From: Austropuccinia psidii
Taxonomy: Eukaryota; Basidiomycota; Pucciniomycetes; Pucciniales; Sphaerophragmiaceae
Assembly: GCA_023105745.1 (NCBI GenBank)
Contig: JALGQZ010000004.1
Coordinates: 61,435,112-61,499,111 of the forward strand
DNA: 64,000 nucleotides
Reading direction: 5' to 3'
A model generated the notes under the pieces. It was not told where the DNA came from. It did not search any database and saw only the letters and a list, made by a program, of their open reading frames with translations. Position 1 is the first letter of the stretch. Each line of letters begins with the position of its first letter. This document shows, piece by piece, positions 1-12,383 of this stretch. Both the position numbers and the translations under genes were made by a program.

Positions 1-1295
1 AAGCATTTTTCAATTGGGTGCTTTCCACCACAATAAGTACACAACCCCTCTTTAATCCTCCTCTCCTTTTCAGAACCGATTAATTTGTTGTCCTTATTGA
101 GGAGAGCAGCATGAGGCTTGTCTTTGGACATTTGAAAATTCTTCCCCTTCTTATTCTTATTGTGATAAGGCTTCTTGGATGATGAACTTGGAGGAGGCTT
201 GGAGGAATTGGATCCAATGACTGGAGGCTTCTTCTCTTGATGACTGCCCTTTTCCTTTTGCCTCTCATGATATCTTGTGTCTAATTCTAGAGTGACATCC
301 ATAAGTTCTTGAAGAGTATCAAAAGTTCCAGGGTGAGAAGCCAACTGATCCAATAATCTTGATGCCAATCCTCTTCTGTAAACATGGATATAAGCTCTTT
401 CCCCCCAATCTCCAATTCTTGACATTAAGCTTCTGAAATCTGCTATGTACAAGGAAACATGACCACTTTCCTTAATCCTCAAATTGTCCAACTCTTGTTC
501 AGCTTTCCTGACTTCATTGGGGTCACCAAACAGAGTGAATAACTGAGATTCAAACAAGGGCCAATTATTGAGGAGGTAGGAAGGGTCTTCATTGGAAATA
601 TTTGAGAGGTAAGGTTCAATCCATTTGCCAGCTCTACCAGTAAGAAAAGAAGTTGAGTACAAAACCTTCTTCCTGTCAGAGAAGAAGTTTGCTGGATCAT
701 TATGGAAAATTAGTTGACAGGATTGGATAAATCCTCTCAACTTATGAGCTTGAGTACCATCAAAAGAATCAGGCGCCTTCATGGATGGAGTCTTGAAAGC
801 AGGGGCTTTGGAATTGTCCCTGGGGGCAACTGCTTGAGTGAGTTGTCCCATGAATTGAGTCATCTGCTCCATCATCTTGAGGAGACTTGGGTCAGTTTGA
901 GAGACAAGAGGTTGACTAGAAAGGGCTAGATTAGAACCCTGAGGCACCTCTGGAGCATTTGCCAAGGCATCTGCCACTTCAGTTTCCCCAGAATCATCCT
1001 CTTCCACAGACTCTTCCCCCTCTTCATCTTCAACTTCCCCTAATCTTGCTCTTGCACCTTCAGACATGCCAGGGTAGCCACCCAAAAGTCCAGAAAAGGA
1101 TCTTGATCTTCTAGATTTCATTCCACCTCTTCTTGAGGGTGCTGCTCCTTCCATTGGTGGTCCTCTGTCCAAGTTTGCACTCAGTTGATGAACTGATGGT
1201 GTGCGGTCAAGAGGAGCCCTTGCTGTAGGAGTGAGAACAGCTGGAATTTTCTGGGATCTAGTATTCTTGGCTGGGGGGCTATGCTGAACTGGCAT
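1..1295 (-). CDS. Gag polyprotein of gypsy element A (partial, runs off window)
   Basis: Minus-strand reading frame open from an ATG at 1293-1295 to the left edge, about 431 codons. It starts MPVQHS, has an acidic stretch near residues 85-110, then the conserved Gag core (SFDGT, SCQLIFHNDPANFFSDRKK, ADFRSLMSRIGDWGER) and a basic tail. The last residues form a zinc knuckle, CTYCGGKHPIEKC, a perfect C-x2-C-x4-H-x4-C that binds RNA in retroelement Gags. It is the intact relative of the broken gags at 9123 and 20655. I see no stop or frameshift, so A may be young. The C-terminus and pol lie outside the window. Confidence 0.88.
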   Translation of the reverse strand, partial: MPVQHSPPAKNTRSQKIPAVLTPTARAPLDRTPSVHQLSANLDRGPPMEGAAPSRRGGMKSRRSRSFSGLLGGYPGMSEGARARLGEVEDEEGEESVEEDDSGETEVADALANAPEVPQGSNLALSSQPLVSQTDPSLLKMMEQMTQFMGQLTQAVAPRDNSKAPAFKTPSMKAPDSFDGTQAHKLRGFIQSCQLIFHNDPANFFSDRKKVLYSTSFLTGRAGKWIEPYLSNISNEDPSYLLNNWPLFESQLFTLFGDPNEVRKAEQELDNLRIKESGHVSLYIADFRSLMSRIGDWGERAYIHVYRRGLASRLLDQLASHPGTFDTLQELMDVTLELDTRYHERQKEKGSHQEKKPPVIGSNSSKPPPSSSSKKPYHNKNKKGKNFQMSKDKPHAALLNKDNKLIGSEKERRIKEGLCTYCGGKHPIEKC

Positions 1296-1981
1296 CATGA
1301 AAAGAATTAAAGTAACTTGATGGTATTAAGAAGAATAATCAGATTTGGCCAAATCAATCACGATAAAATCTTGATGAATCTTGAGGAATCAATTCAAATC
1401 TTGAGGAATCAAATTCAATCAACAATCAAATCAATTCAATCAATCAACAATCAATTCAAATCAAATATCAATCAATAAGTGTCTTCAATATGAAATCAAG
1501 TCTTGAGGAATCAATCATTCAGTTCAAAATCTTCAGAAATCAATTCAATATCTTGATGAGTTAAATCAAATCAATAATCAAAATCAATTCTTGAGGATCA
1601 ATCAATATCTTGAGAGTTCAAAAGTCAGTCAATAATCCAAATGAAATCCTGAATCAATAACCAATCAACCAATGAATCCCAATGAATAAACCAATCAAAT
1701 GACCAATCAATTACTCCTGAATAAGACCTGAATAAAAACACAGAGAAAATTTGATTTGATAAAAATAAAATGAAGTGATGAAATGGTCAGCAATGATTAA
1801 GAAAGGAAAAGAATCAATTTTCATGAGAATGAAAAGAATGAGATGAAAATTGATAAGAGAATGGAAATTCATAAAAAATCATAAAAATCATAAAATCATG
1901 AAAAGGTCATAATTGATGAATGAGAGGAAATGAATGTAAATGAATGAAAAGAAAGAATCAAATATGAGTTAATTAATTTAA
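1296..1981 (-). other. 5' leader of element A
   Basis: Non-coding stretch between the LTR and gag of A, reading on the minus strand. It is full of short AATCAA/TCTTGA words. The leaders of elements B and C have the same style, which supports a shared family. Confidence 0.6.
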
Positions 1982-2748
1982 TGTCACAGGGGCTCTTCGA
2001 AGTGAAGAGGGCCTGGCACTCAGTAAACTGGGACTCACTTATGGAGGGCTCAAGGATAGGATAAGATGAGATACACTTAAGAGTGTTAAAGATGAGTTAC
2101 TAAAAGGATGAATATAAGAAAAGCAGCAACAAAAGAAATAAGAAGAAGAAAATAGAAGAGCCAACCACAAACAAGTCCAAGTCCACTGTTTCAACCTGTC
2201 AGAATGGAAAGAGAAGGGTTAATAAGGATATGGCCACCCAACTCATACTGTACAGGCGAAGAAAGAAAAGAGGCAAAGACTAACTTAAGATTAAATAAAT
2301 ATAATACCCAAAATATAAGGATAAGAATATTCAGTTAATAATAAATCAACTAAATTAATTAACTGGGGAAAAGTCCCCAGGGGGGAGAAAGAGGGGCTGG
2401 TATATGTGAGAATCACCAGCCCTCATCCAGAGAAGAATTTTCATGAGAATAATTGATTGTTGAATTGAGTCTGGCCAATACAGGTCCTGTACAGCTGTAC
2501 AGGACCTGTACAAGAGGTGTGGTGTATTTGAGTGATCATACAGTTTCATACTGGTGTATTGAAACTGTATTGGGTGAATCCATCCTGTACAAGTATTGAC
2601 AGGCTGTATTGATGTATCAAACTGTATGCATGTTTCAGAATGAAGATTGCTGAAACTGACTGCTGATGCAGATACTGGATTTGCTGATTTGAGGTGTTTG
2701 AGTGGGTGTATGAATGAATACCCTTACCCCTGATGGATGGTTGTTACA
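1982..2748 (-). repeat. 5' LTR of element A (minus orientation)
   Basis: On the minus strand it runs from TGTAACAACC to CCCCTGTGACA, the end shared with the LTRs of B and G. The start differs from the family TGTCACA by one base. It lies just upstream of the minus-strand gag and interrupts an older F-type LTR whose remainder resumes at 2749. The partner LTR is outside the window, so no TSD can be tested. Confidence 0.75.
2479..2510. repeat. 32-bp perfect palindrome
   Basis: A perfect inverted repeat centred between 2494 and 2495, inside the LTR of element A. Each 16-base arm contains AGGTCCTGTACAG or its complement. It could form a cruciform or hairpin. Function unknown. Confidence 0.9.
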
Positions 2749-3098
2749 CCACCTCCCACTACCCCAGAACAAGATAAAAGGAGGCTTTGCCTCACCAGGA
2801 AGCAAATCCAGCATCCTGTTCTTAATATTTGTATGTGGTATAACCTCTCACAAAAAGTGGTACTTTTAGAATTTAACAGGTATAATTATAAATTATAATT
2901 ATTGTAGGGTTTATTATTGTAAACCAACAGATAAACACTGCAACCAGGGCTATCAACAGTACTCACCATCACTAAATTAATTTAGTATAGCCCTTTTAAC
3001 CATCTATTATCTTAATTCTCATTTTTAATTTCGTGTCACACTCATAGCTATAGCATTCATTTGTCATTGTAAAGCTATATCCTAGAGTCACCCTGACA
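2749..3098 (+). repeat. Remnant of F-type LTR (3' part)
   Basis: Aligns by eye with the F 3' LTR around 6820-7160: shared GATAAAAGGAGGC promoter-like box, AACAG-x-TATA stretch, CTCACCA and CATCTATTATC blocks. It ends in CCCTGACA at 3098. Its 5' part was replaced by the insertion of A. A pol remnant starts immediately after it, so gag, protease and the first half of RT are missing. Confidence 0.7.
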
Positions 3099-5735
3099 AT
3101 CATGGACACAATATTTCAAGAAGAAATATTGGAAGGCTGGATGGTAGTATATATTGATGACATAATTATATACTCAGAGACATGGGAAGACCATGTGCAA
3201 TACATAGACAAAGCTCTAAGTAAATGCATACCCATAAACCTGAAAATTTCACTTAAAAAGTGCAATTTAGGCCAACAAGAGCTACTAGCTCTAGGACATA
3301 AAGTCTCAGGTCTTATTCTGGAAATTTACCAGAACAAAGTAGCAGCACTGCTGCAAAGGAAAGTACCAAGAAAAATCAAAGAGATGAAATCTTTACTTGG
3401 GTTTGCTAGCTACTATATAAACCACATCAAAAGGTTTTCCCACATAACTAGTAGTTTATACAAGTTATGTTCAAAAGATGTGGTTTTTAAAATTACCAAG
3501 GAAAGAAGGGATTCATATGAGAGGATCAAACATGAGCTCACAAATGCACCTGTACTCATCTTTCCCGACTTTGAGCTACCATTCAAGTTATACATAGATG
3601 CAGCATGTAGCCAAGGCTTGGGAGCAGCCCTTCACCAGAGACAAATTGTAGATGGTGAACCCAGAGAGGGAGTAATATGTTAAATCTCTAGGCAGCTGAA
3701 GTATTCAGAAGCCAGGTATGGGTCCACCCAGACTTAATGTCTATGCTTAGCCTGGGCTCTAGAGAAACCTCATCATTATTTGGAGGTTGCACTCTTTGAA
3801 GTCTACACAGACTGCACAGCCTTGAAGGTTTTACTCAAAATGAAGACTACCAATAGACACATGTTGAGGTGGCAAATAGCCATCCAAGAGTATAGAGGGA
3901 ACATGACCATCATATACAAAGAAGGTAAGAGTCATACCAATTCAGATGGCCTCAGCAGATGGCCACTGGATAATGTCAAAAGCAATACAGCTTATGACCC
4001 TGAAGTAGAAGGCAAGATCCCTATCCATTTCAAGGAAAGAGTTAGGAGGAAAAACTTCAAATTTTCTGAATGGGAACCAGAAAGTGGTACCCCAGACAGT
4101 GGAAACACTGATTCAAAAGGAACAGAGACTCCCATATTGGGAGTAAGCTCCTCAGAACTGCATAATGCATTTTTCAATGCAGTGATGAAGACATATGCCA
4201 AATACAAAAAGTGTGGCATATTGTTGCAACTCATTCAACAAAAGTACAGGAACCCAGAACTGGAATCCCAGCTAGAGGAACCCTGGTTGAGGGACTATAA
4301 CGACAACAAATTTTTCCTTATAGATGGCCTGCTCTAACATAGAGAGAAGCACACTAGTGCACTCACAATAATAGACAGAGACCATATATCCTTGATCCCA
4401 AGAGAATGCCATGACTTGCCCTATATGGGACACATGAGTGAAGACAGGCCCAAGAAAAGGGTAGCAAGCCCAGCTTGGTGGCCTAAATGGGAGCAAGAGT
4501 TGAGTGAATACATCAACACTTGTGAGAGATGCCAGAAGGAAAATGGGGAACATGGGAAGAAGTATGGGTTACCTCAACACATAGAAGAACCCAAGCACCC
4601 ATGGGAAACCATCAACATGGACTGGGCTACAGGACTTGCACCAAGAGGAAAAGAGAAGTTCAGAGCCTGCTTGATCATAGTTGATAGGTTCTGCAAGAGT
4701 GTAAGGTGCGTACCATGTCACAAAGAGGATACAGCCATGGATATTGCACTGTTATTTTGGAATAACATAATATCCACCTGTGGAGTCCCTAACATTATCA
4801 TTAGTGATAGGGACCCAAAATTCACATCAGAATTTGGGACCAACCTCTATGACATGCTGGGTACTAAACTTGCTGTTTATACAGCTTACCATCCACAAAC
4901 AGATGGATTAGCTGAAAGGATGATCCAAACCATGGAGGATATCCTTAGAAGGCTCTGTGCATATGGAATGGAATACAAGGACCATCAAGGATACACCCAT
5001 GAGTGGGTTTCCCTTCTACCAGCAGTCTAACTGGCTTATAACACTAGCCAGCATTCTACCACAGGGAAATCACCTTTACTGGTATAAAAAGGGTGGAACC
5101 CCCTATTGCCTGTGGATCACTTGAAGAAGAATTTTCTAACTATCCACCCCACAGCCAAGGAATTCCATGATATGGGGAAGAAGGCTTGTGACAAAGATTC
5201 CAAATGCATAGCTGAGGAAAAGGAATATAATAAGCAGAGGTCAGAAAAATCACACATAGAGCCTGACTTTAAAGAAGGGGACCAAGTGTTAGTGTCTACA
5301 CTGAACTTTAATAATCTCAAAAGACCTAAGAAGATGAGAGACTCATTTGTAGGGCCCTTCAATATCATTAAATTGATAGGGAAAAATGAAGTGGAAGTCA
5401 AACTCACAGAGGAATATTTCAGGAAACACCCATTCTTTCCAGGGAGTTTAGTCAAGCCATACTTCCAGACAGAGGAGGACAAATTCCCTTCCAGGAAGAA
5501 GAACCCCACCCCACCAGAAATAGTGTAAGTGGAGGATTCCCCTGGACCTGTGAAGAAAATCATCAAGGCCAGGAAGATCAGACTTAATGGTAAGGATCAA
5601 AGACAGTACTTAGTCAGATCCAGGAACCAGACAGCTGACAAAGACAAGTGGTTGGCATAAGATGCCATACGAGATGGGAACCTTCATCTAAGGAGAATCA
5701 GGGCCTCTAGGAGGACTGAACAGTCTCATCAGTGA
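3099..5735 (+). pseudogene. Gypsy element F pol remnant (RT end, RNase H, integrase, chromodomain-like)
   Basis: A single frame stays readable from 3102 to a terminal TGA at 5733, broken by seven in-frame stops, all TAA (3681, 3738, 4335, 5028, 5085, 5526, 5658). Domains in order: second half of reverse transcriptase with the YIDD catalytic motif near 3150; RNase H (YIDAACSQGLGAALHQ near 3590; DCTALK near 3810); integrase with zinc-binding CERC, then the D-D-E core ([26 protein letters not shown]); the integrase C-terminal GDQVLVST block; and a chromodomain-like tail (QYLVRSRNQTADKDKW). Gag, protease and RT fingers are absent. Pol of this type copies and integrates an LTR element; this copy is dead. 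Confidence 0.88.
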
Positions 5736-5759
5736 TGAGCCTTTTTTAGAGGGAAGGTA

Positions 5760-7161
5760 TGTCAGCCTATGACTCAAAACCAGAGCACAGGGATGACAGC
5801 CAAATACCATGAATCAATGGTATAGCCAAGATAGCAGCAAGACATAGAACTGAGCCAAATAAGCTCAAAAAGTATCAAAGACAAGAGGAAACCCACCAAT
5901 TTCCATATACACAAGTCCCACCATCATGGCACAAGGAATAACAAAGTTATTCTTGCTCAAAGTTGCTGAGAATAAAAGTTCTTTTTCACCTCCCATCTGA
6001 AATACAGAGGAAGAGGCTTAACCTCATCAAATGGGTATTCTCATTGAAGATCTAAGTCAGGCCTCTCCAATGGGACTGGCTAAACTTAGCTAGAAACAGA
6101 ACTACAGGAGTTATGACCAAAATAAGGTCAAATAAATGTGAATAAAATATTCACCTCCCATCCAACTTCTACAGTTTTAGTGTGAGATAGTTAAGGTGAG
6201 GTCTTTTGGAAAGAGCCCAATAAGGGATATCTGATGGTGCCATCCATTTCCCCATATCTCATCTAGAACAAAAACTATGGAGCAAACAAGCTCCATACAG
6301 TTTTTGGACAAATCATAAATGTGTATAAGAAATCCTGTAAATGGGATAACTTTGCCATGTTTAATGATAGCCATACCAAATGAGGTACCATTGTGTAGAA
6401 TACATTGAGGGATTATCAATGAACCAAATTTGAGCTTGATATCTCAAAAACTGACAAATCTATGGCAGTTTTAACCTCAAAATTCCACAATTAGACCAAC
6501 ACAGTCTTACTGTGGGATATTCTCCCATAAGTATGATTATGAGGTATCAAACAGACAACGGAGCTTTTTTATACTTCAATACGTCATAATCAATTCAATA
6601 CTGGGGTCCCATACAGATTCTGTACAGCATTCTACATGTCATACACGTCAGAAGAGGGCTATGTGGTCCCCAGATGAAATTTTTCACCCTGTATTGGTGA
6701 AAACTGCACAGATGTGTTTTCAAAGCCACATCTGAGCCAAATATGGAGCATAAAGGCACTATGAAAACCACAAGCCAGTACTCTGAAGTAAAACCCTCTA
6801 CAATTCCTCTACCTGGATGGTTTAGAGGGCCATTCTACCCCATTTTAGGATAAAAGGAGGCCTTTTCTCCACCAGAAAAGGTTTCCTCATCCTTCTCTTG
6901 AATTCCTATGTAGTAAAACTGTTAAAAACAGCTATACTCTTGGAGAATAAACAGGTTATACTTTAAGCTTAAGTATTGTAGTTCTTATTATAGTAATGCC
7001 ACTGGTAAGACTGCACCGCGGGCTTTCAGCAGCGCTCACCACCACTATATTATTATAGTGAAGCCCTTAATATCTTATTTTGAAACCATCTATTATCATT
7101 ATCAAAAACATTTTATATCATTTTCACTGTGTCACAGTCATAGTTAAAGTTTGGAAATACC
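5760..7161 (+). repeat. 3' LTR of element F (left part, split by C)
   Basis: Starts TGTCAGCC directly after the purine-rich TTAGAGGGAAGGTA (polypurine tract) at the end of the F pol. It shares a GATAAAAGGAGGC-type promoter box (about 6848) with the LTR remnant at 2749-3098. It is cut at 7161 by element C; the last 30 or so bases reappear from 59737, ending near 59770. Confidence 0.75.
7157..7161. repeat. TSD of element C, left copy (ATACC)
   Basis: ATACC lies immediately before the TGTCACA start of C, and the identical pentamer lies at 59737-59741 immediately after the last base of C's 3' LTR. Confidence 0.88.
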
Positions 7162-7587
7162 TGTCACAACCATGGAAATTCACCTCCTTGGATTCCTGTA
7201 TGGCATATCAAGCCACAGTCCTTTTATGGCCAATTGGCCATATCCATCACCAGTGGCCAATATGGCCACGGCATCATCTTATGGACCATTTGTCTTTTTG
7301 GGCCTTCATGGCCCTTCACCTCAATCCAGAAGCCATAGTGGAAATTTATGCCCAATTGGGTATTTCTGGTCATTTCCCTCAAAACCAGGGGAAATGGCAC
7401 AAATTGCTCATAATGCGCATTTGCGCTATTTTGTGCACTTTGATGCAAAGTGTCCAAAAGACACTTTCCCGCCCTTTGGGCCAGTTTTTGGCTCAGAACC
7501 CAAAATTGGCCAAAATCCCCAAAGGATCCAGAAACACCTTTCCAAGCTCTGAAGCCATCATATCCATCTTTTTCCCCTCTGTATTTC
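7162..7587 (+). repeat. 5' LTR of C, first segment
   Basis: From TGTCACAACC to the insertion point of B. Bases from about 7414 match the start of the truncated 3' LTR at 58578 (AATGCGCATTTG, then CAAAGTGTCCAAAAGACAC). The LTR resumes at 19011. Confidence 0.82.
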
Positions 7588-8312
7588 TGTCACAGCCATG
7601 GAGACAGGCAGGGCATTGCCACTCATTACTAATGGAAAATCTTCCAACACCTAATCAGCAAAAGGTTTCATGGAAGATTCACCAAATACAGTTTCAAACC
7701 TCAATACAGCTCAATAAAAGCAAAACCCAAATACAAGATTCACCAAATACAGGCCTGTCCTCAATACAGGCACAAATACCTGTATTGATTCAAATAACTG
7801 TATTGGATACACCAATACAGTTTCAAATCTCAAATACAGGTTCCTCAATCATACAATCATGGTTTCTGAACACTCAAACACCAGGCTGGCACTTTTTCAC
7901 ATATACCAGCCCCCTTTCACCCACCTGGGGGGCTTTCCCCCAGTTAATTAAAATATTGGATTTACTATTTAATATTATTTTATTTCTCATTAAGAAATAT
8001 TATTTTATTAATTATTAAGTTAGTCTTTACCTTCCCTCACCTGTTCAGTAGAGTCCTGGTGGCCATATTCTTTATTAATCCTTTTCTCTTTTCTGAACAT
8101 GTTGAAACAGTGGTACAGGATTATTTGTGGTTGGCTCTTTATTATTGATTTTGTTTTTCTCTCATATCTCTTAATGCTTATTATTTTATGACTAGGAATT
8201 TATCCTCTTATTTCATTACTCTTATCAATTGAGTATTTTATTCTGAGCCCTCCATAAGTAAGTCTGTTCACTGAGTGCCAGGCCCTCTTCACTTAGAAGA
8301 GCCCCTGTGACA
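7588..8312 (+). repeat. 5' LTR of element B
   Basis: 725 bp, TGTCACAGCC to CTGTGACA. It includes several CAATACAG/CTGTATTG words, a run of cytosines and guanines before CCCAGTTAATTAA, and a CCTCCATAAGTAAGTC block shared with the 3' copy at 18313-19010. Confidence 0.92.
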
Positions 8313-9122
8313 TTATTTTCATTAATTCATAATTTCTTCTTTTTCTTTCATTCATTCTTATTCATTTCTCTCATTCTCAATTATGATTTTTTCATGATTT
8401 TGTTATTTTTATGATTTCATTATCTCTCATCAATTTTTATCTCATTCATTTCATTCAAATGAAAATTGATTCTCTTTCTCATTTCAAAAATTTTGCTGAC
8501 CATTTCATTTTCTTCTTAATTCTCAATCAAATTTCATTTTCATTTTCATTTTCTGTCTGAATTCAGGTTCTTTTATCAGGTCTAATTGATTGGAATTTGG
8601 GATTAATTGATTCATTGTTTCAGGAGTTTATTCAATTGGGGATATCATTGTTGATTTGAAATTCTCAAGAATTAATCATTGATTGATCTGATTATTCAAG
8701 AAATTGACTTTACCTCAAGACTCTTATTTGATTTAATTGATTTATCTGATTTGATTCCTCAAGATAGCTGATTTATCCTCAAGATTTGATTTAATTGATT
8801 GATTTGAATTTGATTCCTTAAGAAAATTGAATTGACTTTTGAAGATATTGATTGCATTCCTCAAGACCCCATTGATTTGATTTTGAATTGACTTGATTTA
8901 TTTTATTTGATGTATTGATTGACCTGATTTGTTTTATTGATTGAAATTAATTATTCATAAGAATTTGACTTTGTCATCTTCCCTCTTCAAGATTTGTTCA
9001 TATTGATTCACTTCAAGACTATTGATTGATTTCTCAAGTTCATCAATATTCACATTTGATTGTTTTTGTTCAATCCTTGTTTATTCTCAAGTATCATCAA
9101 ATTTTATTTTCTTTCTTCAATA
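8313..9122 (+). other. 5' leader of element B
   Basis: Non-coding. It begins with TTAATTCATAATTTC, a block also seen just inside the LTR of C and, more weakly, A. The rest is TTGATTGA/CTCAAGA-rich low-complexity sequence. There is no primer-binding site beginning TGG next to the LTR. Confidence 0.6.
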
Positions 9123-10481
9123 ATGCCAGTTCAGCATAGCCTGCCAGCCAAGAATAAAAGATCTCAAAGACATCAAGCTGTTCTCACTCCTACAGCAAAG
9201 GCTCCTCTTGACCGCACACCAACAGTTCATCAACTGAGTGCAAACTTGGACAGAGGACCACCAATGGAAGGAGGAGAACCCTCCAGCAGAGGAGATGTGA
9301 TGTCAAGAAGGTCAAGATCATTCTCCGGTTTGTTGGGTGGCTATCCAAGCATTCCTCAAGGGCCTAGAAGCAGATTAGGGGAAGCTGAAGATGAAGAGGG
9401 GGAGGAGTATGTGGAAGAGGAGGAGTGTGAAGAAAATGAAGTAGCAGCTGCCTTGGCAGATGCCCCTGAGGCTTCTGAAGCTCCAAATCTAGCCCTTTCT
9501 AATCAAATTCTTGTCTCTCAAGCTGAACCAAATTTTCTCAAAATGATGGAGCGTATGACTCAATCCATGTGTCAGCTCACTCAAGCAGTTGCCCCAAGGG
9601 ACACTTCAAAAGCCTCTGCATTCAAGACTCCATCAATGAAGGCACGTGATTCTTTTGATGGTACTAAAGCTGATAAATTGAGAGGATTTATCCAATCCTG
9701 TCAATTAATTTTCCATAATGACCCAGCAAACTTCTTCTCTGACAGGAAGAAGGTCTTATACTCAACTTCCTTTCTTACTGGTAGAGCTGGCGAATGGATT
9801 GAACCTTACCTCTCAAATATCTCCAATGAAGACCCTTCTTATCTCCTCAATAACTGGCAGTGGTTTGAAACGCAGTTATTCACTCTGTTTGGTGATCCTA
9901 ATGAAGTCAGGAAGGCTGAACAAGAGTTAGACAATCTCAGGATGAAAGAAAGTGGTCAAGTTTCCTTGTACATAGCAGATTTCAGAAGTTTAATGTCAAG
10001 AATTGGAGACTGGGGGGAAAGGGCCTATATTCATGTGTAGAGGAGAGGGTTGGCATCAAGAGTGTTGGAACAATTGGCTTCTCACCCTCAAAACTTTGAT
10101 AGCCTTCAAGAGCTCATGGAAATCACTTTGGAATTGGATACCAGATACCATGAGAGGCAGAAGTAAAAGGGTAATCATCAAGAGAAGAAGCCTCCAATCA
10201 GTGGATCCAACTCCTCCAAGCCCCCTCAAAGTTCATCATCAAAGAAGCCTTATCACAAGAAGAATAAGAAGGGGAAGAATTTTCAAGTGTCCAAAGACAA
10301 GCCCCATGCTGCTCTCCTCAATAAGGACAGCAAATTAATTGGTTCTGAAAAGGAGAGGAGGATCAAAGAAGGCTTGTGAAATTATTGTGGTGGAAAGCAC
10401 CCATTTGTAAAATTCTTCAAGAGGCCTGAGAATAGGCAAGGGTCATCAAAAGGCTTCCCTAGCAAGCAGGGAAAAGCCTGA
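9123..10481 (+). pseudogene. Gag of element B (degenerate)
   Basis: Starts MPVQHSLPAKNK at 9123. An upstream in-frame codon at 9060 opens the frame further, but the match to the gags of A and C begins at 9123. The acidic region and Gag core are well preserved (DSFDGTKADKLRGFIQSC; ADFRSLMSRIGDWGER). Stops occur at 10038 (TAG) and 10163 (TAA). The zinc knuckle is destroyed: its first Cys codon reads TGA and its last Cys is Phe, leaving NYCGGKHPFVKFF. It ends GKA-stop at 10479-10481. Confidence 0.88.
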
Positions 10482-10576
10482 GTGGGAATCATGATGTGTT
10501 CAATGGTTCTCACTTATTTCCTTCAAGAGCACAATTGTGCACTCTGAATACTAGTGTCAAGAAATCTTTATAATTT

Positions 10577-12383
10577 TTTATTTTCTCTTCTCTCTCTGAT
10601 ATTTTTTATAGTATTCTCATTGATTCTGGTGCTACAAACTCTTTTATTGCAACGAATTTTGTTCTCAAGTACTCATTGACCATGCCAGAGCTTCCTGAAA
10701 AGATTCCTCTTTTCATTTTGGATTCCAATGAATCCACTTCCCTGTTCATCACCCATCATACCAAATGGGTTGTTGACCTGCCTTCATTCCGAAGCGTTGA
10801 ATGGGATTTCTTTATCATAGATTCACCCAAGGGAGAAGACCTAATATTGGGCTATGATTTTCTTTACCATTTGAATCCCATTATTGATTGGAAAAATGGA
10901 TTGATCACCTATGATTCTAGTCATAAGGTACTAGTAATGACTTTGCCGCTGCTGTCAACAGTGCTGCTCTCGTTGGTGAACTTAAGACACCATCCCTTCT
11001 TCCTTCTGTCCATATCCATTCCATCATTCCCTCTCAGTCATTACTTCCGTCAAGAGATGAAGTCTTTAAAGAGATAAAAGATGTTGGAGAAGGTGTTGCT
11101 ATATCTTCACTTCATCTTTTTCAAGGGGATATGGACCTTCCTCCTTTATCTTTTCATGCCTCCCTGGAGGAGCAGTGGGATGAGGGGGAAGAGCCAGAAG
11201 AGATTGAAGCTGTGCTGAAATTAGTCCCTCCTGTTTATCACAAATATTTGGATGTATTCTCCAAGGTGAAAGCAGAGAAACTTCCTCCACACTGCGCCTG
11301 TGATCATCATATTGAACTGGAGGGTCTTCAACCTCCAGTTGGTGTTATCTACTCTTTATCAAAGAATGAGTCAGAAACACTGCCGGCCTACATGTCAGAG
11401 AATTTAGAGAAGGGTTTCATCAGGCAAAACTCCTCTTCAACAGGAGCACCTGTCCTTTTTGTTAAGAAAAAGGATGGTGGACTTTGTTTGTGTGTTGACT
11501 ACCGCAAACTTAATGCTGTCACTAGGAAGAACAGGTATCCTGTTCCTCCAATGAATCAGCTTCTTACCATCTTTAACGGTGCTACTATCTTCTCCAAGAT
11601 AGATTTGTGTGGTGCTTATAACCTCTTGAGAATCAAAGAGGGGGATGAGCACTTAACTGCCTTTAGAACTAAATATCGCAGTTATGAATATTTGGTTATG
11701 CCATTTGGCTTGACCAATGCTCCTGCTTCATTCCAGAATCTTGTGAATGATATCTTTGCAGATTTCTTGGATATTTTGGCTGTAGTATACTTAGATGATA
11801 TTATGGTCTTCTCTAGTTCTCAGGAGGAACATGTCAAACATGTGGCCTCTGTCCTCCAAAGACTGAGGGACAATAATTTGTTTGCCAAAGCCTCAAAGTT
11901 TGTATTCCATGCCTCAAGTGTGGAATACTTGAGCTATGTTGTTTCCAGTGAAGGCCTCAAGATGGATTCTTCCAAAGTTCAGCAAATCCTCAATTGGCCT
12001 CAGCCAAAGAACATCAAAGCCCTCCAATCTTTCCTTGGCTTTGCCAACTTTTATCGTCGTTTCATTAAAAATTATTACAAAAATATCTCTGCTCTCACTT
12101 CCCTCCTTGAAAAAGATTCTCCTTTCATCTTCAATGAGGAAGCTCTTAGTCAGTCTCAAATACTCAAAGAAGCTTTCACCACTGCTCCTATCCTATCCCA
12201 TTTCAATCCTTCTCTACCAACTAATGTAGAGACTGATGCTTCTGATTATGCCTTGGGTGCCATACTGAGTCAGGTGAATGACTCAGGAAAGCATCCCATT
12301 GCATTTGATAGTTGCAAGCTCCTCCCAGCTGAGCTCAACTATGAAATTCATGACAAGGATCTCCTTGGAATAGTTTGGGCTCT
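10577..12383 (+). pseudogene. Protease and reverse transcriptase of element B (5' part of pol)
   Basis: Retropepsin active site LIDSGATNSF, with its catalytic Asp codon at 10622. A frameshift near 10925 separates the protease from the frame that runs 11131-12383. The RT is otherwise good: VKKKDGG and CVDYRKLNAVT fingers, motif A FSKIDLCGAY with the catalytic Asp, VMPFGLTNAPASFQ, motif C VVYLDDIMVF near 11785, then connection and RNase H start (ETDASDYALGAIL). The coding sequence is cut at WAL (12383) by solo LTR H and continues at 14312. Confidence 0.88.

Noticed and set aside
7080..8018. 312-codon ORF
   Set aside because: It runs across the F LTR, the C LTR and the B LTR boundaries, so it is a chance frame over three unrelated repeats.
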